Assembly: GCF_021462265.1 (NCBI RefSeq)
Contig: NZ_JAJONF010000039.1
Span: 21,276-85,275, forward strand
From: Streptomyces shenzhenensis
Lineage (GTDB): Bacteria; Actinomycetota; Actinomycetes; Streptomycetales; Streptomycetaceae
DNA length: 64,000 bases
Direction of reading: 5' to 3'
The notes under the pieces are model-generated. The model saw only the letters and a list, made by a program, of their open reading frames with translations. It made no database searches and was not told where the DNA came from. Below, one piece after another: positions 51,900 through 60,276 of the stretch. Each line of letters starts with the position of its first letter. Position 1 is the first letter of the stretch. Both the position numbers and the translations under genes were made by a program.

Positions 51900-53459
51900 T
51901 CACCGCTTCCGGCGCCGCCCCCGTCCACCGCGCGCCGAGGCCGGCGCGGTCGCCCCGGTCGACGCGGCCTCCATGGCCACGGACGTCTCCGTGCCCGGCC
52001 GGTCGGCCGACACCACCAGGGCCGCGAGCAGCGTGGTGACCGGCACCGAGGCGACCAGGCCGATCGAGCCGACCAGCGTGCGCACGACCTCCTCGGCGAC
52101 CAGTTCGCTGTTGGCGACCGCGGCCACACTGCTCTGCGCGATCGAGAAGAGCAGCAGCAGCGGCAGCGCGGCGCCCGCGTAGGCCAGCACGAGGGTGTTG
52201 ACGACGGAGGCGATGTGGTCGCGGCCGATGCGGATGCCCGCCCGGTACAGCCCTCGCCAGCCCATCGTCGGGTTGGCTTCGTGCAGTTCCCAGACGGCCG
52301 AGGTCTGGGTCACCGTCACGTCGTCCAGGACACCCAGCGAGCCGATGATGACACCGGCCAGCAGCAGACCGCTCATGTCGATCGACGGATACAGGCCGTG
52401 GATCAGGCCGGTGTTGTCGTCGGTGTTGCCGGTGAGCGCGGCCCAGTCGATGAACTCCGAGCCGAGCAGGCCGATCAGGCACAGTGAGACCAGCGTGCCG
52501 AGCACCGCGACCGAGGTCCGGGCGGACAGCCCGTGGCACATGTACAGGGCGATCAGCATGATGGCGCTCGACCCGACCACCGCCACCAGCAGCGGATTCG
52601 AGCCCTGCAGGACCGCCGGCAGGATGAACAGGGTCAGCACCAGGAAGCTGACGGCGAGTGCGACCAGCGCCATCACACCGCGCAGCCGGCCCACCACCAC
52701 GACGGCGAGCGCGAAGATCCCGGCCAGCAGGGCCATCGGGAACTTCCGGTTCACGTCGGTGACCGAGTACTGCAGATCCCTGGGCGCGGAGGGCTCGTAC
52801 GCGGCCACGACCTTCTCGCCCTCGTGCAACTGCCGTGACTGGTCGGGCTGCACGATCTCGGTGAAGGTACGGCCCTTGTCCTTGCCGGTGTCGACCCGGA
52901 CCGTGGCCTTCTTGCAGGTGCCACCGTCCTCCGGCTTCGAGGAAGTGCCGTCGGCGGTGGAGGCGTCGCCCGTCGAGCCGCCTCCGGAGGCGTTGACCGA
53001 CTTGCAGCTGACCGAGACGACCTTGGTGACCGTCGCCGCCTGTGTCTGGCGGTCGAAGCCGACCCCCGTGCGCTCGTGCGGCGGGGCACCGCCGGGCCAC
53101 AGCACCACCAGACCGACCACGACCGCGGCGGTGAAGGGGATGAGGATCGCCGCGATGACCTTGCGCAGATGCTTCGAGACGGGTGCCGCGGGGCCATGGC
53201 TGTGGCTGTGTCCGTGCGAATGACCTGGGGTCTGGCCGTGGGCCGAGCGGTCATCGTGTCGGCCGGGGCCGTGAGGGTGGCCGTCGTCGTGAGGGTGGGC
53301 GTGGCCGGCAGCGTGTCCGCGGTCGTACTGCTCGCCCTGACCGTGGATGTGGCCGTCGCCAGCACCATGGCCCCCGTGGCTGGGTCTGCCGCCCGCCGAG
53401 GCGCCATTGCCGTGCCGCGGCTCGGGGGGCGGATAGGGGTGCTGCTGTGTCGAGGTCAC
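51900..53459 (-). CDS. YibE/F family membrane protein
   Basis: A 519-residue membrane protein from the GTG at 53459. The first 95 residues are striking for histidine richness (GHSHGHSHSHG), which could bind metal ions. One membrane segment at about 100-122 is followed by an extracytoplasmic domain (to about 240) and then about seven closely spaced membrane segments with the YibE/F motif GSLGVLDDVTVTQTSAVWELHEANP. The function of the family is unknown; transport is suggested. It sits between ssgA and thiC as in S. coelicolor. Confidence 0.88.
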   Translation of the reverse strand: MTSTQQHPYPPPEPRHGNGASAGGRPSHGGHGAGDGHIHGQGEQYDRGHAAGHAHPHDDGHPHGPGRHDDRSAHGQTPGHSHGHSHSHGPAAPVSKHLRKVIAAILIPFTAAVVVGLVVLWPGGAPPHERTGVGFDRQTQAATVTKVVSVSCKSVNASGGGSTGDASTADGTSSKPEDGGTCKKATVRVDTGKDKGRTFTEIVQPDQSRQLHEGEKVVAAYEPSAPRDLQYSVTDVNRKFPMALLAGIFALAVVVVGRLRGVMALVALAVSFLVLTLFILPAVLQGSNPLLVAVVGSSAIMLIALYMCHGLSARTSVAVLGTLVSLCLIGLLGSEFIDWAALTGNTDDNTGLIHGLYPSIDMSGLLLAGVIIGSLGVLDDVTVTQTSAVWELHEANPTMGWRGLYRAGIRIGRDHIASVVNTLVLAYAGAALPLLLLFSIAQSSVAAVANSELVAEEVVRTLVGSIGLVASVPVTTLLAALVVSADRPGTETSVAMEAASTGATAPASARGGRGRRRKR

Positions 53460-53534
53460 CGCCCGATCATCGCAAGAACGGCAGGGGCCCTCTGTTCACC
53501 GCGCCCGAATTGACGCTAGCGTGGAGGCACCTTT

Positions 53535-53692
53535 GCACACGCGGGAGCTCGGAGCACCGGGCTGAGAGGGCGCTGACCTCCGTATTCGCGATGTTTCACG
53601 TGGAACGAGTGATGTTTCACAGGAGACGCCGCCCGACGGAAGCCGCTGCGTCGACCGCCGAACCTGTTACCGGGTAATGCCGGCGTAGGGAG
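53535..53692 (+). promoter_or_regulatory. TPP riboswitch upstream of thiC, with parS-like sequence inside
   Basis: The THI-element landmarks are present in order: CGGGAGCTCGG, GGGCTGAGAGGG (the CUGAGA pyrimidine-sensor core) at about 53560-53570, and CCGAACCTGTTACCGGGTAA followed by TGCCGGCGTAGGGAG (the pyrophosphate-sensor core) at about 53658-53692. The AGGGAG at the 3' end doubles as the thiC ribosome site, so control is probably at translation. The P3 arm is expanded and holds a one-mismatch parS at 53593-53606 and a weaker copy at 53614-53627. Confidence 0.9.
53593..53606. other. parS: parS-like site, one mismatch, inside the TPP riboswitch
   Basis: GTTTCACGTGGAAC matches 13 of 14 parS bases. 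As RNA it can fold as a small hairpin (GUUUC/GGAAC around ACGU), which would fit an extended P3 stem. Confidence 0.65.
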
Positions 53693-53700
53693 TAGGTCTC

Positions 53701-55521
53701 ATGACCCACAAGGACGCACGCACGCCTGCCCTCAGTCGGGACGAACGGCCCATTGAGGGCGAACCGTCCCCAGGGGCCGGGAAATCCATCGGCTGGCACA
53801 AGGGGTATGTCGAGGGCTCGCGCCCCGATCTGCGGGTGCCGGTCCGTCAGGTGCACCTCACCAACGGGCAGTCGGTCACGCTCTACGACACCTCAGGCCC
53901 GTACACCGATCCGCTCGTCGAGACCGACGTCCGCAGGGGCCTGCCGCCGTTGCGGGAGAACTGGATCATCGCCCGCGGCGACACCGCGGAGTACGTGGGC
54001 CGGCCCGTCCGTCCCGAGGACGACGGGATCAAGCACACCTCGCCGCGCGGAGGCCTGCGTAACCTGGACGCCGTTTTCCCGGGCCGCCCGCGCCAGCCGC
54101 GGCGCGGCCGGGACGGCGAGGCGGTGACGCAACTCGCGTACGCCCGCCGGGGTGAGATCACCCCGGAGATGGAGTACGTGGCCATCCGGGAGAACGTTTC
54201 TCCCGAGGTGGTCCGCGAAGAGATCGCGGCGGGCAGGGCCGTACTGCCCGCCAACGTCAACCACCCGGAGATCGAGCCGATGATCATCGGCAAGCGGTTC
54301 CTGGTGAAGGTCAACGCCAACATCGGCAACTCCGCGGTCACTTCCTCCATCGAGGAGGAGGTGGAGAAGATGACCTGGGCGACCCGTTGGGGCGCCGACA
54401 CCGTCATGGACCTCTCCACCGGCCGCAACATCCACACCACCCGCGAGTGGGTGCTGCGCAACTCCCCCGTCCCCATCGGCACGGTGCCGCTCTACCAGGC
54501 GCTGGAGAAGGTCGACGGCAGGGCCGAGGAACTGACCTGGGAGATCTACAAGGACACGGTCGTCGAACAGGCCGAGCAGGGCGTCGACTACATGACCGTC
54601 CACGCGGGTGTGCGTCTGCCGTACGTGCCGCTCACCGCCAACCGCAAGACCGGCATCGTCTCGCGCGGCGGCTCGATCATGGCGGCCTGGTGCCTCGCGC
54701 ACCACAAGGAGTCGTTCCTGTACGAGAACTTCGAGGAACTCTGCGAGATCCTCGCCGCCTACGACGTCACGTACTCCCTGGGCGACGGTCTGCGCCCCGG
54801 CTCCATCGCGGACGCCAACGACGAAGCGCAGTTCGCGGAACTGCGCACGCTCGGGGAACTCAACCGGATCGCCAGGCGTTTCAATGTACAGACGATGATC
54901 GAAGGCCCGGGGCATGTCCCGATGCACAAGATCAAGGAGAACATCGACCTTCAGCAGGAGATCTGCGATGAAGCTCCGTTCTATACGCTCGGCCCGCTGA
55001 CCACGGACGTCGCACCGGCGTACGACCACATCACCTCCGGCATCGGTGCCGCGATGATCGCCTGGTGGGGCACGGCGATGCTCTGCTACGTCACCCCCAA
55101 GGAGCACCTGGGCCTGCCCAACCGGGACGACGTCAAGACCGGCGTCATCACCTACAAGATCGCCGCGCACGCGGCCGACCTTGCCAAGGGCCACCCGGGC
55201 GCGCAGGAGTGGGACGACGCGCTCTCCGACGCCCGCTTCGAGTTCCGGTGGGAGGACCAGTTCAACCTCGCCCTGGACCCGGACACGGCCCGTGAGTTCC
55301 ACGACGAGACGCTTCCGGCGGAGCCGGCGAAGACGGCTCACTTCTGCTCGATGTGCGGGCCGAAGTTCTGCTCGATGAAGATTAGTAAAACCATCACATC
55401 TCGGTTCGGTGACGCCGCCGTCGAGGGCGCCACGCAAGACGAGATCACGGAAGGGATGCTCCGGAAGTCGAAGGAGTTCGCGGAGGCAGGACATCAGGTG
55501 TACCTGCCGTTGGTGGACTGA
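53701..55521 (+). CDS. thiC: Phosphomethylpyrimidine synthase ThiC
   Basis: This radical-SAM enzyme converts aminoimidazole ribotide to HMP phosphate, the pyrimidine half of thiamine. The 606-residue protein starts at ATG, 9 bp after the riboswitch's GGGAG. Family blocks include YARRGEITPEMEYVAIREN, NINHPE-like PANVNHPEIEPMIIGKRF, MDLSTGRNIHTTREWVLRNSPVPIGTVP and MIEGPGHVPMHKIKEN. The [4Fe-4S] cluster motif C-x2-C-x4-C is C549/C552/C557 in HFCSMCGPKFCSMK. It is the last gene of the conserved origin-region block before the composition changes. Confidence 0.97.
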   Translation: MTHKDARTPALSRDERPIEGEPSPGAGKSIGWHKGYVEGSRPDLRVPVRQVHLTNGQSVTLYDTSGPYTDPLVETDVRRGLPPLRENWIIARGDTAEYVGRPVRPEDDGIKHTSPRGGLRNLDAVFPGRPRQPRRGRDGEAVTQLAYARRGEITPEMEYVAIRENVSPEVVREEIAAGRAVLPANVNHPEIEPMIIGKRFLVKVNANIGNSAVTSSIEEEVEKMTWATRWGADTVMDLSTGRNIHTTREWVLRNSPVPIGTVPLYQALEKVDGRAEELTWEIYKDTVVEQAEQGVDYMTVHAGVRLPYVPLTANRKTGIVSRGGSIMAAWCLAHHKESFLYENFEELCEILAAYDVTYSLGDGLRPGSIADANDEAQFAELRTLGELNRIARRFNVQTMIEGPGHVPMHKIKENIDLQQEICDEAPFYTLGPLTTDVAPAYDHITSGIGAAMIAWWGTAMLCYVTPKEHLGLPNRDDVKTGVITYKIAAHAADLAKGHPGAQEWDDALSDARFEFRWEDQFNLALDPDTAREFHDETLPAEPAKTAHFCSMCGPKFCSMKISKTITSRFGDAAVEGATQDEITEGMLRKSKEFAEAGHQVYLPLVD

Positions 55522-55899
55522 GCGCGTAGGTAGGCGCCGGTCTGGGACCGCGCGATGTCCTGGGCCGGCGGCGCTGTGAGCGCTGGAATCGCTGTCTCCA
55601 CTGGTCCTGCCGTGGGCCCTTACCCCGATGCGCTTGAAGCCGTGTCCGGCGTATGCCGGGGTTGGTCACATGCATCTTGCCTGACGAGGGCCGTTGAACC
55701 GGTGCAGCCAACGCGTCGCTGCATGTACCACAAGCGCTGAGTCACGCTCCTGCCTAAAACGATGTCGGGGTGCCCAAAGCCTCCGTTCATTTAGGCTGGG
55801 GTTCGTGGACGTCGTAAACCTGACGGAGACCGCTGGGCGTCTTCGTGTATCGGTGGCCTTGCTTGCACAGCTGGCCCTGACCGTCAGCGGAGGTCAGCA
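55522..55899. other. Region without a supported gene at the left edge of the accessory island
   Basis: 378 bp between thiC and the next gene. Short open frames show no family motifs. No tRNA, integrase or attachment-site repeat was recognised. A ribosome site CAGCGGAGGTC near its end serves the following TTG-started gene. Confidence 0.5.
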
Positions 55900-56808
55900 T
55901 TGCCCAAACCCGTAGGCCGGTACGTCTACTGGTCTGAGAGGCTCGTCAGAGAGGTGATCGACGATAACGGGATCCAGTTGGATCCCCGTGTCAAGGCATC
56001 GCTCAAGCTTGGCGTGGGTGGCGGCGGGCTCGACCTTGCAGGCCGGGACAGGGAGAAGACCACCTTTGAGGTCGCCGAAAGGCTGAAGAGGAAGCTCCGT
56101 CGATCCATCGTGTCTGACTTCGACACGTCTGGGCCCTTGCAGCTTGTGCAGGGAGCGAGCTGGGTCGAAGTAGCGGAGTTCCAGGGGTGGGGGTATTCAC
56201 GCAATCGCCTCACTCAGCGGACCGCCGTGGTCCACGCCCGGACGGTCACTGCGGAAGGCCAGCGTGTCGACCTCTGTCTGTTCGGTGGCCTCAAGAACCT
56301 GAGGGGCTACACCATCCCAGAGGACGACCCGGTCCTGGGTTGGAGATCCTCAGCCGCTCCAGCGATCGAGGCACTGGTCGCTTCGCGAGGCATGGCACCG
56401 AGTCAGGTGGAAGGCGATGTCTGCTCGTTCGATGAGGAGGAGCTTGCCGTGGACACACTCAAGGTTGCTCTTTCTCAAGGCGTCTATCGACGCACGGATG
56501 ACCACATGGGGCGTCCTGAGACTCGCGCGTTCACGGTGATGGGCTTCGATGCTACGGAGTACGTCGCCTTCATCTACAGGGATGTGACGCTCACACCCGG
56601 TCGGTGGGACTTTCAATGGGAGCCGGAAATGATGGGTACGAGCCGTATCCTGATTGGGGCTCCGCTGTGGCTGCGTACGACGCGTCCCAGCTCCATCCGG
56701 ACGTACTTCGGTTCCAACAGAGTTGAGCTCCCTCCGTCTGCTCGGCAGCCCACGGCGCAGGTGCTCTTTCAGCCCAGCTGGCAAGACATCGACCAGCTGC
56801 CTGGCTAG
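55900..56808 (+). CDS. Unrecognised protein at the island border
   Basis: A 302-residue soluble protein starting at TTG (MPKPVGRYVYWSERLVREVI) with a good GGAGGTC site 8 bp upstream. I do not recognise the family with confidence. Visible features are a strongly basic segment at about 60-70 (ERLKRKLRRSI), the run SRNRLTQRTAVVHARTVTAEGQRVDLCLFGGLKNLRGYT and WDFQWEPEMMGTSRILIGAPLWLRTT. The N-terminal pattern RYVYWSERLVREV resembles streptomycete proteins that sense or respond to small ligands, but this is only an impression. There is no membrane segment. The next gene starts 442 bp on, so it need not belong to the defence operon. Confidence 0.7.
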   Translation: MPKPVGRYVYWSERLVREVIDDNGIQLDPRVKASLKLGVGGGGLDLAGRDREKTTFEVAERLKRKLRRSIVSDFDTSGPLQLVQGASWVEVAEFQGWGYSRNRLTQRTAVVHARTVTAEGQRVDLCLFGGLKNLRGYTIPEDDPVLGWRSSAAPAIEALVASRGMAPSQVEGDVCSFDEEELAVDTLKVALSQGVYRRTDDHMGRPETRAFTVMGFDATEYVAFIYRDVTLTPGRWDFQWEPEMMGTSRILIGAPLWLRTTRPSSIRTYFGSNRVELPPSARQPTAQVLFQPSWQDIDQLPG

Positions 56809-57250
56809 GCCCGCGCTCGAAGGCGAGGACTTGGCGGCCGATGTCTCTCGGCTCCTGCGCTTCCGTCCGTAGACGGACACTCGGACACAAGTCTGCCCGA
56901 CCGGAGGAAAGTTCCTTCCTCTGGCGGCCGCGGACGCTGGTCCAACGTCCGCTTCGAGCCCTCGCGCGCACTGAGGCGAGCGAAGCTGTTGTGGGCATGT
57001 GCACCGCTTCGTCGGCCGCCGCCGCGACGAGCTCAGGATGATTAGCCGAACACCTGCATTTAGGTGCAGGCTGCCGCCGTAACGACCGTGCGAAACGTAG
57101 GCCGACGCTAGGTCAGACTGGAGCGTGCCCTGAGTCCTATCGATGCGTTCACGCACTATGACGCCAACTCGTCCAGGCAGTAGCATCACGCTGCTACCAC
57201 AGCCTGGCCCAGTAGGCCACATGCACTCACGCCCCAACCAAGGATGACAA
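56809..57250. other. Gene-free region upstream of hsdM
   Basis: 442 bp without a supported gene. A small hairpin CCTGCA-TTTAGG-TGCAGG lies at about 57053-57070. The promoter of the hsdMS-ptuAB operon must lie here; I could not assign it. The ribosome site CAAGGATGACAA precedes hsdM. Confidence 0.5.
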
Positions 57251-58651
57251 GTGCAAGACACCGCAGACGTCACTCGTCGACTCTGGGCCCTGTGCGGGGT
57301 GCTCAGGAACGACGGGATCACGTACCACGAGTACCTTAACGAGCTGACTTACCTCTTGTTTCTGAAGCTCGCGAAAGAGTTGGGCGTAGAAAAGGCAATC
57401 CCTAGGGAGGTTGGCTGGGAGAAACTCAGCAGCACCCCTGAGGCCGAGAAACTCGACTTCTATAAGGAGTCACTCAAGCTTCTTGGGGAGGCTCGCAACG
57501 AGACTGTAAGAGATATTTTTGCTGGGGCTAAAACAGCAATCAGCTCGCCTGTCTCGCTAGCTCAATTGGTGCAGGCCATCGACGACATCGATTGGTACAG
57601 GGCCCGCCAGAACGGCATCGGTGACGTGTATGAAGGTCTGATCGAGAAGAACGCTCAAGAATCGAGATACGGGGCAGGACAATATTTCACTCCACGGCCC
57701 GTAGTTGAAGCAATTGTTCAAGCTTGTCGCCCGACGCCAAATGATAGCGTTTATGATCCGGCTGCCGGCACAGGCGGCTTTCTGATTGCCGCCGGTCTGC
57801 ATGCGCGTGACGAGAACGGCAGCAGCCCACGGCTCTCTGGCATAGAGCTGGTCAGCGATGTCCGCAAACTGGGGTTGATGAACCTAATTCTTCATGAGCT
57901 GCGGGGTGAGGTCATGTTGGGCGACGCCCTGAATCGACCGCCGCATAAGCATGGTTTCTCTCTCTGCCTAACAAACCCTCCATTTGGAGTGAAAGGCAGC
58001 CTCACTAAAGAGCAGAACGACTTGCTTGATTTTCCCACCGGAAACAAGCAGCTGGCTTTTCTGCAGCACGCCTATAAAAACCTTGCTCCAAACGGTCGTG
58101 CAGCGATCGTCGTTCCCGACAACGTGTTGTTTGAGGAAGGGGTAGCAACGTCTGTTCGGGCTAAGCTGGTGCAGGACTTCAGGCTCCATACAGTACTAAG
58201 GTTGCCGACTGGAATTTTCTACGCCACCGGCGTTCGCACCTCGGTTCTTTTCTTCTGTGCCGACGGAATTACATCGAACACTTGGTTCTATGATCTCCGT
58301 GAAGGGCAGGCCTCTTTCGGTAAGAGGCGCCAATTCACCAGTGATGATCTGCAAGACTTCATTGATTGTTATGGCCCTGACGCGTTGGGGAGAAGCGAGC
58401 GCCAGGAAACCGCCCGGTTCCGTTCAATGAGCTTGTCTGACTTGGTTGCGAACAACTATCGACTGGATGTAATGACTTCACAGTCGGACACACCTCACAC
58501 CAACACCGTAACGGTTGAAAGAATGCTCGAATCGACTCGCAGCATGACCGATGAGCTGGATGCCGTGCAGTCCAATATTCAGGAGATCGAGAAGCTCTTG
58601 ATGTCCTTCGCTGAGTCCGCCAACGCCGCCGACCACGCTGAACTCTCATGA
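57251..58651 (+). CDS. hsdM: Type I restriction-modification DNA methyltransferase subunit HsdM
   Basis: A 466-residue N6-adenine methyltransferase subunit, started at GTG. The N-terminal helical domain (about 1-125) begins RRLWALCGVLRNDGITYHEYLNELTYLLFLKLAKEL. The SAM motif is D169-PAAGTGGF and the catalytic motif IV is N242-PPF. QYFTPRPVVEAIVQAC and LPTGIFYATGVRTSVLFFC are further HsdM blocks. With HsdS it should methylate a bipartite target. It shows less extreme third-position GC than its chromosomal neighbours, suggesting acquisition. It overlaps hsdS by four bases. Confidence 0.95.
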   Translation: MQDTADVTRRLWALCGVLRNDGITYHEYLNELTYLLFLKLAKELGVEKAIPREVGWEKLSSTPEAEKLDFYKESLKLLGEARNETVRDIFAGAKTAISSPVSLAQLVQAIDDIDWYRARQNGIGDVYEGLIEKNAQESRYGAGQYFTPRPVVEAIVQACRPTPNDSVYDPAAGTGGFLIAAGLHARDENGSSPRLSGIELVSDVRKLGLMNLILHELRGEVMLGDALNRPPHKHGFSLCLTNPPFGVKGSLTKEQNDLLDFPTGNKQLAFLQHAYKNLAPNGRAAIVVPDNVLFEEGVATSVRAKLVQDFRLHTVLRLPTGIFYATGVRTSVLFFCADGITSNTWFYDLREGQASFGKRRQFTSDDLQDFIDCYGPDALGRSERQETARFRSMSLSDLVANNYRLDVMTSQSDTPHTNTVTVERMLESTRSMTDELDAVQSNIQEIEKLLMSFAESANAADHAELS

Positions 58652-60276
58652 TCGACCTCCGTACCTTTCCTTCGGCCTGGGAATTGTGCTCCATCGGGGA
58701 GGCCGGCGACGCTATCGTTGGGCAGCAGCGATCGCCGGAAACTACGTACGGAAATGACCTGCTTCCATATCTAAGGGTCGCTAACGTACACGACGATGCA
58801 CTTGATCTAAACGACTTGGCTGCCATGCGCTTCGCAGGGTCGGCTAAGGAGAGGTATCGCCTCCAAGAAGGAGACGTGCTCCTGTGTGAGGGGCAGAGTA
58901 GAGAGCTTGTTGGGCGGGCTGCTCTTTACCGTGGGGAACCAGAGGAAATTTACTTCCAGAACACACTAATCAGGTTTCGGTCGCATAGCGAGATTCTTCC
59001 CGAGTTCGCACTGATCGTGTTCCGGGCATATCAGTATTCGGGTGTGTTTTCGGAGGTTTCGAAGGCAACCACGAACATCGCCCACCTAGGTTTGAGTAGG
59101 TTTAAGTCCCTTCCTTTCCCTGTGCCTTCGCGGGCAATTCAGGAAGCTATCGTTGATACAGCTCGTTCCGTCCAGTCATCGATTGATGCCTCGCTGAGCG
59201 CGCTAGCCAGCCTCATCCACACGGCTCAGCGAATGCCTACTGATATGCGTGACCTGGTCCTACTTGGCGACCGTCCTATAGGGGATCCAGGAGCTATAGA
59301 CAGCGACCTATCCTGCAGATGGCTGCTGGCTGCAGATATAGTGCCGCCAGATTCGCCAATCGTCTATGGAATCCATCAGCCCGGTCCTGAGGTAGATGAC
59401 GGAAGCGGTGTACCTTACATCCGAGGGCAGGATTTGAGAGACGGCTACATCGCAACTGACAACTTGAAACACACGTCGACAGATATTGCGGAGCAATATT
59501 CCCGCGCTCAGCTTGCGACGGGAGATGTGCTGCTGGGCATCATTCGCAGTCTTCGCGTGGCCATCGTGCCCGAAGAATTGGATGGCGCGCATATTACCCA
59601 GGGGACAGCCCGCATTCGCCCGGGCAAGGACGTCGACAGCGCATATCTAGCTCATTGGCTGCGAAGCGGTGCAGCTCAATCTTGGTTCCGCAGTCGCCTC
59701 AGAGGAATCAACATGCCTAGGCTGAACTTGCGAGACGTACAGTTGCTTCCTGTGCCAATTAGGGCACTAGAGGAGCAGGTTAAATTGGCGCAGGTTCTGG
59801 ACGTCGCAAGCGAGGGACTCGAACAAATAGTCGAAGATGCAACGGCTTCGACAAGACGCCTACGCATGTTGGAACGAGACGCAGCGATTTCATGCGCGTA
59901 TGGGGCTGTGGCACACGCGATTACTAAACAAGTGGCACCAGATGGACAACGAGGCCTTGCCCAACTCGCCGTGTCAAGAATTAAGGCTACTTCAACTATG
60001 GCAAACACGACACCCAAGCCCCGCAAGCGTGCTACATCGAAAACTACAGCTCGCAAGAAGGCGACACTTCAGTCGAGTGCAGATTCGGCACGGTTGCTTG
60101 CTGTCCTTAGTCAGGCTGTTGGGCCTATGACGCCGGAGGATCTTTTCCGGGATTTGGAACTCGAAGATGCGGCGATCGATGGTTTCTTTGTGATTCTACG
60201 GAAGCTATCACAGGCAGGAGAGATCGCGATCAACCGTCCCAATGATAGTGACGTTCACATCGAAAGGATCGGCTAA
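58648..60276 (+). CDS. hsdS: Type I specificity subunit HsdS with a C-terminal winged-helix extension
   Basis: A 542-residue specificity subunit. Two target-recognition halves are visible: about 10-150 ending with TTNIAHLGLSRFKSLPFPVPSRAIQEAIVDTARSVQ, and about 225-380 ending with LRGINMPRLNLRDVQLLPVPIRALEEQVKLAQVLD; each ends in the family's L-x-x-F/V-P-x-P-P/x pattern and a helical spacer. Unusually, residues about 450-475 form a Lys/Thr/Arg-rich linker (KPRKRATSKTTARKKA), and about 480-542 look like a small winged-helix module (LLAVLSQAVGPMTPEDLFRDL). This extension is not part of classical HsdS. The stop codon abuts the next gene's ATG. Confidence 0.9.
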   Translation: MIDLRTFPSAWELCSIGEAGDAIVGQQRSPETTYGNDLLPYLRVANVHDDALDLNDLAAMRFAGSAKERYRLQEGDVLLCEGQSRELVGRAALYRGEPEEIYFQNTLIRFRSHSEILPEFALIVFRAYQYSGVFSEVSKATTNIAHLGLSRFKSLPFPVPSRAIQEAIVDTARSVQSSIDASLSALASLIHTAQRMPTDMRDLVLLGDRPIGDPGAIDSDLSCRWLLAADIVPPDSPIVYGIHQPGPEVDDGSGVPYIRGQDLRDGYIATDNLKHTSTDIAEQYSRAQLATGDVLLGIIRSLRVAIVPEELDGAHITQGTARIRPGKDVDSAYLAHWLRSGAAQSWFRSRLRGINMPRLNLRDVQLLPVPIRALEEQVKLAQVLDVASEGLEQIVEDATASTRRLRMLERDAAISCAYGAVAHAITKQVAPDGQRGLAQLAVSRIKATSTMANTTPKPRKRATSKTTARKKATLQSSADSARLLAVLSQAVGPMTPEDLFRDLELEDAAIDGFFVILRKLSQAGEIAINRPNDSDVHIERIG

